A stretch of DNA of 12,631 nt from CAYYVJ01 sp964475115 (GTDB taxonomy: Bacteria > Bacillota > Clostridia > Lachnospirales > Lachnospiraceae). The stretch spans positions 1 through 12,631 of the forward strand of contig CAYYVJ010000064.1 in NCBI GenBank assembly GCA_964475115.1, given 5' to 3'. The first letter of the stretch is position 1, and each line of letters starts with the position of its first letter. Under the pieces are notes generated by a model that made no database searches, was not told the origin of the DNA, and saw only the letters and a list, made by a program, of their open reading frames with translations. The position numbers were made by a program, and so were the translations under genes. This document shows, in pieces, positions 7,867 to 12,631 of the stretch.

Positions 7867-8322
7867 CTATCCAATTACCCCAAGCCATTTTAATACATAG
7901 CTAATAACCCCTAATACCCATGAGCTTAATATTCCATACAAAATAACAGGTCCCGCAATCGAAAAAATTTTACTTCCGATACCAAAAACCTGTCCTTCTT
8001 TCTTAAATTCTATGGCTGGTGCCACCACGGAATTGGCAAAACCGGTAATTGGAACTAAGGCACCAGCTCCACCAAACTTAGCAACTTTTGTATATATATT
8101 TAAACCTGTCAAAAGGATACTTCCTCCAATTAAAATTAGTGTTGCCCAACCATTGGCAGGATCCTTTTCCAAACCATTATTTTGAAAAAAGTTAATTAAG
8201 AACTGTCCAATCGTACAGATAATACCACCTACCAAAAAAGCTTTTAACATATTTAACCACACATTATGAGTGGGTGTTACTTGTTTTACATATTCATTAT
8301 ATTGCTGTTCCTTCGTTTTCAT
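7867..8322 (-). CDS. spoVAC: Stage V sporulation protein AC (SpoVAC)
   Basis: A 151-residue integral membrane protein of the SpoVA channel. The Bacillus homologue has been reported to act as a mechanosensitive channel involved in dipicolinate release. A polar N-terminal segment (1-22) is followed by hydrophobic segments at about 25-45, 59-77, 83-100 and 118-147. Family motifs are KAFLVGGIICTIG (27-39) and FGGAGALVPITGFAN (83-97), which recur almost exactly in SpoVAE. The start is firmly set by GTAGGAGG six bases before the ATG. The gap from the spoVAB stop is 10 nt, which suggests translational coupling. Confidence 0.96.
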   Translation of the reverse strand: MKTKEQQYNEYVKQVTPTHNVWLNMLKAFLVGGIICTIGQFLINFFQNNGLEKDPANGWATLILIGGSILLTGLNIYTKVAKFGGAGALVPITGFANSVVAPAIEFKKEGQVFGIGSKIFSIAGPVILYGILSSWVLGVISYVLKWLGVIG

Positions 8323-8332
8323 TTAGAACCTC

Positions 8333-8749
8333 CTACCATCCATTGTATAATTGCATAAATGCCCCTATAAGCTTACCTATGGCAACTCCTGAAACAATAT
8401 ATACGATACCTTTACTTAAACGAATTCTTCTTGTAAATACGGCACTTACGTTAACAGCTTCAGCTAAGGACAATGCCAAGACTCCTACAAAGATTCCAGA
8501 AAACAACCCGAATATGCCGCATCCAATGATTCCTACTGGTATCCTTAGGAAGTAAATATAGATTAAATTACCTACCGTACCACCCACAGTTATACAATCT
8601 TCATAAACCTTAATATATTTACCCGTATGTGTTTTCCCTGCTAATCTAGTAATAACACCAACTGAGGATAAGAGAGCAAAGATACCACCGGCTATAATAA
8701 ACCCGCCGCTAAGACCTATAAATGCCATTAAAACTTGCTTCCACCACAT
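8333..8749 (-). CDS. spoVAB: Stage V sporulation protein AB (SpoVAB)
   Basis: A 138-residue membrane protein (Bacillus SpoVAB is about 141) with roughly four hydrophobic segments: about 6-30, 58-72, 75-100 and 110-130. It is needed for dipicolinate uptake together with SpoVAA. I start it at ATG 8749, one base after the spoVAA TAA stop (8751-8753), where GAGGTGGAG lies inside the end of spoVAA at good spacing. The longer reading from TTG 8764 would overlap spoVAA and has no ribosome site. The tight junction indicates translational coupling with spoVAA. Many genus Clostridium genomes lack spoVAA and spoVAB, so their presence here is informative about lineage. Confidence 0.92.
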   Translation of the reverse strand: MWWKQVLMAFIGLSGGFIIAGGIFALLSSVGVITRLAGKTHTGKYIKVYEDCITVGGTVGNLIYIYFLRIPVGIIGCGIFGLFSGIFVGVLALSLAEAVNVSAVFTRRIRLSKGIVYIVSGVAIGKLIGAFMQLYNGW

Positions 8750-8750
8750 C

Positions 8751-9377
8751 TTACTCCACCTCAATATGCGTTTGTTTACGATTAACTCCCTCTATAAGAG
8801 TTGTATTTATATTATCCTCATATAGCCTCATCTCCACTTCAATCGGAGTAGGGTCAGTAGTTATTTTTTTAGCACCAAAATGGTTAAAGAAAATAATAAT
8901 TCCTAAGAATATACCAATGGAATAAGTAAGTTCCATAACCATATACCCTTCCGATTCGGTTCCCACAATTAGTTTATATAATTGCTTGAAAACCAATGCT
9001 ACTCCAACATCATTATTAAATGTCATAATAGCAAATCCAGCACCCATAGATACCGTTAAGCAAACCATTATTAGTTTAAAAGCAGAAAATATCTTGCTTT
9101 GTTTTCTAGGAATTTCATAATCAATAATAAAATCAATTTCTCCCATATTATTTATTTCTAAATCTGGATATACTTGATGAATAAGCTCCATTACTTTTAA
9201 AACAGAAAATACAAAACGATTATGCTTACAATCAGGAATCCTTAAGATTTTAATTGTCTTGATTCGGTTTATAACAACTTTATCTGTGCATTCAAATTTT
9301 GCTATATCACCTAACGTAACATCTTTATAGTTTACCTGAATGTTGCGTGGAATCTTCATATTCAAAATTGATTTCAT
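8751..9377 (-). CDS. spoVAA: Stage V sporulation protein AA (SpoVAA)
   Basis: A 208-residue protein (Bacillus about 206) with an N-terminal soluble domain (1-95), two membrane segments (98-121 and 147-166) and a short C-terminal tail. Conserved parts are LGDIA (22-26), the LELIH-like helix (about 60-70), and DPTPIEVEMRLYE (175-187), close to EEPSPLEVEMF in Bacillus. It is part of the SpoVA channel of the inner forespore membrane. ATG 9377 is chosen because an in-frame TAA lies six bases upstream and the next ATG (9359) has no ribosome site. Its own site (GAAGGA) is weak and far, about 13 nt. The start lies inside the small ORF 9325-9501 in another frame, so translation may depend on that ORF. 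Confidence 0.93.
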   Translation of the reverse strand: MKSILNMKIPRNIQVNYKDVTLGDIAKFECTDKVVINRIKTIKILRIPDCKHNRFVFSVLKVMELIHQVYPDLEINNMGEIDFIIDYEIPRKQSKIFSAFKLIMVCLTVSMGAGFAIMTFNNDVGVALVFKQLYKLIVGTESEGYMVMELTYSIGIFLGIIIFFNHFGAKKITTDPTPIEVEMRLYEDNINTTLIEGVNRKQTHIEVE

Positions 9378-9501
9378 TTTTTACCAATGTTCCTTCCATC
9401 GTATTTTCTTTTGGATAAAAATTAAAATAATAAATAATTCCTGCAATAATAATTATAAGCAGCAATAAAATCAAACCTATTTTCATCCTAATATCTGCCA
9501 T
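9325..9501 (-). CDS. Unrecognised small membrane protein, first ORF of the spoVA transcript
   Basis: A 58-codon ORF that I do not recognise. It has a short polar head (MADIRMK), one very hydrophobic segment of Ile/Leu (about 8-27), and a polar tail of about 30 residues with Tyr, Glu and Asn. Charge distribution suggests the N-terminus inside and the tail facing the space between forespore and mother-cell membranes. Support: ATG 9501 has an AAAGGAAG ribosome site nine bases upstream, and it is the first start codon after a strong sigma-G promoter (leader about 34 nt). It overlaps the first 53 bases of spoVAA in a different frame. It could be a real SpoVA-associated small protein or a leader ORF that couples translation to spoVAA. 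No frameshifted SpoVAA sequence is seen in it. Confidence 0.6.
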   Translation of the reverse strand: MADIRMKIGLILLLLIIIIAGIIYYFNFYPKENTMEGTLVKNEINFEYEDSTQHSGKL

Positions 9502-9541
9502 AGTTTCACTTCCTTTTGCAATACAATGTAGTTTCTACAAA

Positions 9542-9571
9542 TAGTATGGCAAAAGGATGCAGGAATATTCA
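9542..9571 (-). promoter_or_regulatory. Sigma-G promoter of the spoVA operon
   Basis: On the minus strand, TGAATA (9566-9571) and CATACTA (9542-9548) are separated by 17 bp, matching the known Bacillus sigma-G pattern (TGMATA, 17-18 bp, CATnnTA). The -35 box begins seven bases after the sigF stop, and the expected start is near 9535. This separates late forespore spoVA transcription from the earlier spoIIA transcript. No terminator is visible between sigF and this promoter, so read-through from spoIIA is also possible. A small TGTAG-TTT-CTACA dyad (9527-9539) sits at the predicted start. Confidence 0.85.
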
Positions 9572-9577
9572 GAATCC

Positions 9578-10291
9578 TTACATTTTTTCTCTCATTGATT
9601 TTAAAATTTTCTTTTCTAGCCTAGATACTTGCACTTGAGAAATCCCTATTTCTTTTGCTATTTCTGTTTGTGTCTTATCCATAAAATACCTCATTTGAAT
9701 AATACTTCTTTCTTTTTCATCTAACTGTGCAATTAATTCTTCTAACACTATATTATTTAACATTTCATCCATTTTATTTTCTTTTTCTTCTATTTTGTCC
9801 ATTAAAAAAATAGGACTCCCATCACCTTGATAAATAGTTTTATACAAGGACTCCACTTCAACTTGTGATTCCAAGGCCATCACTAATTCTTCACTTGATA
9901 TTCCAATTTCCTTTGCCACTTCTTCAATGGATGGTTCTTTTCCTGTCTGATTCGTAAAATATTCTTTAATCATTCTAGCCTTATTTGCAGACTCTTTTAA
10001 TGATCGACTTACTTTAATCATTCCATCATCTCTCAGAAATCTCTTTATCTCCCCTGCAATCATGGGAACTGCATAGGTCGAAAACTTAACTCCAAATGAC
10101 ATATCAAATTTATCAATTGCCTTAATTAACCCTATACTTCCAATTTGAAACAAGTCCTCTAGTTCATGCCCCCTACCAGAAAACCTTCTGACTATGCTCC
10201 ATATTAGTCCTAGATTTTCTGATACTAGTCTATCTCTTGCTTCTTTATCCCCCTCATGTGCCGCTTCTATCAATCTCATTGTAGGATCCAT
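9578..10291 (-). CDS. sigF: Sporulation sigma factor sigma-F
   Basis: A 237-residue sigma factor that directs the first forespore-specific transcription after asymmetric division. Region 2 spans about 18-90, with the core-binding segment DLFQIGSIGLIKAIDKFD (46-63) and the -10/melting segment FSTYAVPMIAGEIKRFLRDD (70-89). Region 3 spans about 92-145. Region 4 spans about 180-235, with the helix-turn-helix TQTEIAKEIGISQVQVSR (207-224). Length and parts are complete. ATG 10291 is preferred over GTG 10297: the AGGAGA site touches the GTG but is seven bases from the ATG. It is the third gene of spoIIAA-spoIIAB-sigF, ten bases after spoIIAB. SpoIIAB should hold it inactive until SpoIIAA is dephosphorylated. 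Confidence 0.97.
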   Translation of the reverse strand: MDPTMRLIEAAHEGDKEARDRLVSENLGLIWSIVRRFSGRGHELEDLFQIGSIGLIKAIDKFDMSFGVKFSTYAVPMIAGEIKRFLRDDGMIKVSRSLKESANKARMIKEYFTNQTGKEPSIEEVAKEIGISSEELVMALESQVEVESLYKTIYQGDGSPIFLMDKIEEKENKMDEMLNNIVLEELIAQLDEKERSIIQMRYFMDKTQTEIAKEIGISQVQVSRLEKKILKSMREKM

Positions 10292-10301
10292 ATGCACTCT
10301 C

Positions 10302-10739
10302 CTACCTTTTTAAATTTCTGCTTATTTTTTTCCTCATTTGTATGATCGTTCCTTCGTTTATCTTTGAAGTAACTTCTAAACTATCCATAAATACATCCAT
10401 AAATACAAATCCCATTCCGGAGCGTTCTAGTTCGGGCTTTGTCGTAAAAAGAGGTTCCATGGCTTGTTTAATATCTTCTATGCCTTTCCCCCAGTCTGTA
10501 ATCTTAATATAAATTTCATCATCCGCAATTCTACAATCAATACGAACCTTCTTACCTCCCATATTTTCATAGCCATGTATAATCGAATTCGTAACCGCTT
10601 CTGAAACAGCAGTTTTTATGTCTGCAATTTCTTCTAATGTCGGATCTAGTTGTGCTGCAAATGCTGCCACTGCTACTCTTGCAAATCCTTCATTGCATGA
10701 TTTATTATCAAACTCCAAACTCATTTCATTGCTATCCAT
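10302..10739 (-). CDS. spoIIAB: Anti-sigma-F factor / serine kinase SpoIIAB
   Basis: A 145-residue GHKL-fold protein that binds sigma-F and phosphorylates SpoIIAA. The N-terminal dimer and sigma-binding part begins MDSNEMSLEF, as in the Bacillus protein. Nucleotide-binding marks are the N box EAVTNSIIHGYE (E47, N51), the G1 box D82-W-G-K-G86 and the G2 box SGMGF (107-111), all intact. I start it at ATG 10739, one base past the spoIIAA stop, with GGAGGG six bases upstream. A longer reading from 10784 would overlap spoIIAA and adds residues without family similarity. The overlap of the ribosome site with the end of spoIIAA indicates translational coupling, which keeps the partner proteins in balance. 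Confidence 0.97.
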   Translation of the reverse strand: MDSNEMSLEFDNKSCNEGFARVAVAAFAAQLDPTLEEIADIKTAVSEAVTNSIIHGYENMGGKKVRIDCRIADDEIYIKITDWGKGIEDIKQAMEPLFTTKPELERSGMGFVFMDVFMDSLEVTSKINEGTIIQMRKKISRNLKR

Positions 10740-10740
10740 C

Positions 10741-11085
10741 TTATTCCCTCCATTCCCTATTTTCGCTTTGATTAATGGTTCCATAATTTGTTACTAACTT
10801 ATATAGCCCTGATATTTCCATCACTCTATGAATAACCCCATTTATATTCATAACCCCTATAAATCCTCCTACATCTTTTACTTTCTTATATCTACCCATA
10901 ACCACCCCGATGCCTGAACTATCCATAAAGGTTGTCCTTTCAAAGTTAAAAATAATGTTCTTTAAATTTCCTTTATAAAACTCCTGATCTGACCTGCTCT
11001 TTATATCTTGAGCACTATGATGATCCAACTCCTTTGGTAAATGAATAATTAAAAAATTTTCTTCTATTTCATAACTACTTTCCAT
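10741..11085 (-). CDS. spoIIAA: Anti-sigma-F factor antagonist SpoIIAA
   Basis: A 114-residue single STAS-domain protein. When unphosphorylated it binds SpoIIAB and releases sigma-F. SpoIIAB phosphorylates it and SpoIIE (not in this window) dephosphorylates it. The phosphorylation site is visible in MDSSGIGVVMGRYK: the second serine, S57, corresponds to Bacillus S58. The start has an excellent GGAGG six bases before the ATG. It is the first gene of the spoIIA operon. In Bacillus this operon is driven by sigma-H. In the 50 bp between the preceding terminator and the ribosome site I find no clear sigma-H motif (AGGA...GAAT), only a TATAAT (11122-11127, minus strand) with a poor -35. Confidence 0.96.
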   Translation of the reverse strand: MESSYEIEENFLIIHLPKELDHHSAQDIKSRSDQEFYKGNLKNIIFNFERTTFMDSSGIGVVMGRYKKVKDVGGFIGVMNINGVIHRVMEISGLYKLVTNYGTINQSENREWRE

Positions 11086-11128
11086 TAGGCTCCTCCTTTT
11101 TTACCATATTTTTACATGTGAATTATAA

Positions 11129-11203
11129 AAAAGAAAAAAGACTACTTGAAAAATTAATGTGTTGAGTACACATTAACCATATTCATAGTAATCTTTTTCT
11201 TTT
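11129..11203 (-). terminator. Intrinsic terminator of the TPR-protein gene
   Basis: Long imperfect hairpin 27 nt beyond the TPR stop. The inner stem is perfect over 9 bp (11154-11162 with 11168-11176, loop 11163-11167). After an internal loop, an outer stem of about 17 bp follows (11129-11146 with 11187-11203, one bulge and one G-U pair). On the minus strand the 3' arm runs into a long T tract. It separates this gene from spoIIA, so the spoIIA promoter must lie in the last part of the gap. Confidence 0.85.
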
Positions 11204-11229
11204 GTTTATTGAGTTATATAGCTGTTTAT

Positions 11230-12597
11230 TTAATTATTTAGATAGTTTTGAGCATACCCTGCTAAATTAGTACCTGGATATTGTTCAATGAACTTAGTAT
11301 AGTACTGATTTGCTGTAGTTGTATCTCCCGATCTGTCATATGCTCTAGCCAAATAATACAAAGTAGACATATCATTTGGATTTAAATCATAAGCACTTTG
11401 CAAGGCTTGAGCAGCCTCGGCAAATCTATTGTTTAAATAATGTCCGTTATATCCTGTCTTAAATAAGTCAGCTGCTGCTTGTTGATTTACCACTGAACTT
11501 ATTGCATTATAAACACTCACATAGGCTTCTGATTCTACTGTCTCTTTATCCACCAGCTTAAGGGTTTCTGCTGCTGCAACATAATCATTTGACAAATAAC
11601 CTTCCACAGCAATCATCATGTTTTCATAAGCGGTTAAAATACCATCATTTCCTTCATAAGCTTTTAGTGATTCTTCCAGAGCAGTCTTCTCCTTTTGAAG
11701 CTCCTCTAAGTCTTTTTCAAGAGAGCTAGCAATGGCACCTTTATTCTCCATTTGCTCACCTAATTCGACGATCTTTTGTCTATACTCTTCTGTTAACCCT
11801 TTTTCTTTGGCTGGCAAAATCAAAAACCAGACAAGAGTGGCTCCTATAATAATTCCTATAATTACATTTAATACTGTAATACCGCCTGCGTTGCTTTCTC
11901 TATACGAATTAGGAGGGATGATAACATCATTACTTCCTAAAGGTCCTCTTTCTTTTATTTTATCAGGCCTATCATCTCTACTTTTTAAGACCATCTTCAC
12001 TTCATTCATATATTTCAATGACATTACATTATTTCGATCAATATCTAAAGCTGTTTTTAAAGTCTTGTATGCCTTTTCGTATTCATTTTCTTTTATATAA
12101 AGTAATGCTAAGAGCTGATATCCTTTCACTAAATTAGGATACATTTGAAGAACTTTTTTAAGCTGTATGATAGCCAAGTCACTACTATCTTGCTTAGCAT
12201 ACAATAAAGCTTGATTATATTTTTTTATGGTCTGATTGATGGTATCCAATCTTGTTGCATTTTTTTGCACTTCATCTAAATAGTGGTCTGCAACATTTTT
12301 TTCCGGATCCAAATTCTTACTAATCACCCATTCTGTTAGGGCTGCTACTGCTTCTCCCATTTCAAAATATACTAGACCTAGGAGATTTCTAGCTTTGGTA
12401 TTATTTTTATTTAGTTTTACGCTTCTTCTTAAGTGATCCACAGCTCCTGACAAATCTCTTGTACGAGCCTTTTCTAAGCCTTTATTGTAGTAAGCTTCTG
12501 AGCTCATTATCACCCTCTTATAAAGAGCCACGTCTGCACCACACTTAGTGCAAAAATCATTTTCTGAAAGCGCTGCCTTACAATTATAGCATCTCAT
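11230..12597 (-). CDS. Zinc-ribbon/TPR transmembrane protein with extracytoplasmic coiled coil and TPRs
   Basis: A 455-residue protein of unknown role. Order of parts: a zinc ribbon with C3-x2-C6 and C16-x2-C19; cytoplasmic TPR-like helical repeats (about 34-200); a polar linker (about 205-235); one membrane segment (about 239-261); a Glu/Lys-rich coiled coil (about 268-314); and further TPR-like repeats outside the membrane (about 320-350, and 377-444 with LNPNDMSTLYYLARAY and QYPGTNLAGYA). The last pair resembles the tol-pal YbgF-type TPR. Positive residues before the membrane segment fit an N-inside orientation. The start is supported by AGGTGG seven bases before ATG 12597. It has its own terminator, so it is not co-transcribed with spoIIA. 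Its promoter is beyond the window. A scaffold joining cytoplasmic and cell-wall partners is a reasonable guess only. Confidence 0.85.
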   Translation of the reverse strand: MRCYNCKAALSENDFCTKCGADVALYKRVIMSSEAYYNKGLEKARTRDLSGAVDHLRRSVKLNKNNTKARNLLGLVYFEMGEAVAALTEWVISKNLDPEKNVADHYLDEVQKNATRLDTINQTIKKYNQALLYAKQDSSDLAIIQLKKVLQMYPNLVKGYQLLALLYIKENEYEKAYKTLKTALDIDRNNVMSLKYMNEVKMVLKSRDDRPDKIKERGPLGSNDVIIPPNSYRESNAGGITVLNVIIGIIIGATLVWFLILPAKEKGLTEEYRQKIVELGEQMENKGAIASSLEKDLEELQKEKTALEESLKAYEGNDGILTAYENMMIAVEGYLSNDYVAAAETLKLVDKETVESEAYVSVYNAISSVVNQQAAADLFKTGYNGHYLNNRFAEAAQALQSAYDLNPNDMSTLYYLARAYDRSGDTTTANQYYTKFIEQYPGTNLAGYAQNYLNN

Positions 12598-12631
12598 CTT
12601 TTTTCCACCTAATCATTATTTATCTGTTTGC

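Noticed and set aside
9527..9539. TGTAG-TTT-CTACA dyad at the spoVA transcript start as an operator
   Set aside because: Only five base pairs with a three-base loop. It is too short to support on its own, so it is mentioned only with the promoter.
10740..10784. N-terminal extension of SpoIIAB from 10784
   Set aside because: The extra residues overlap spoIIAA out of frame. ATG 10739 matches the family start and has GGAGGG at ideal spacing.
11732..12100. Plus-strand open frame opposite the TPR gene
   Set aside because: It is a shadow of the minus-strand gene, with low-complexity hydrophobic composition and no start signals.

Overview
The window comes from the chromosome of an AT-rich, low-G+C, endospore-forming Gram-positive bacterium. 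The linked spoIIA (anti-anti-sigma, anti-sigma, sigma-F) and spoVA (AA to AE) loci exclude non-spore-formers. The AT-rich sequence, AGGAGG-type ribosome sites, a DUF6514-like gene and a SpoVA set that ends at AE without AF point to Clostridia. A Lachnospiraceae-type genome (Lachnoclostridium or C. phytofermentans-like) fits best, but genus is inference.

Layout. On the + strand, 1-1820 is the GTPase TypA/BipA, missing only its first few codons. It converges, across a bidirectional terminator, on a minus-strand pair: a YigZ/IMPACT-family protein and a small DUF6514-like protein. The 248-bp gap 2825-3072 separates this pair from a plus-strand class A penicillin-binding protein, whose extended -10 promoter is visible. 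The PBP gene ends at a long perfect hairpin shared with the minus-strand block that fills the rest of the window.

That block, read right to left, is: a zinc-ribbon/TPR membrane protein closed by its own terminator; spoIIAA-spoIIAB-sigF; a small unrecognised membrane-protein ORF (58 aa); spoVAA-AB-AC-AD-AE; and a short sigma-70-like protein. SpoIIAA, SpoIIAB and sigma-F form the partner-switching module that turns on forespore transcription. The SpoVA proteins form the inner-forespore-membrane channel that loads dipicolinic acid late in sporulation. A near-ideal sigma-G promoter (TGAATA-N17-CATACTA) lies just after sigF and explains how the late spoVA genes are timed separately from the early spoIIA genes.

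The most unusual points are three. (1) A sigma-like protein keeps the core-RNAP-binding part (regions 1.2 to 2.2) and region 3. It has lost the promoter-melting and -10-recognition residues in an ungapped alignment, lacks region 4, is strongly acidic, and has its own near-consensus sigma-A promoter overlapping the spoVAE stop. (2) A 58-codon single-pass membrane ORF is the first cistron after the sigma-G promoter and overlaps the start of spoVAA in another frame. (3) The TPR protein combines a cytoplasmic zinc ribbon and TPRs with an extracytoplasmic coiled coil and TPRs. No insertion sequences, CRISPR arrays, tRNA or rRNA genes were seen, and no stretch over 300 bases is without a gene.
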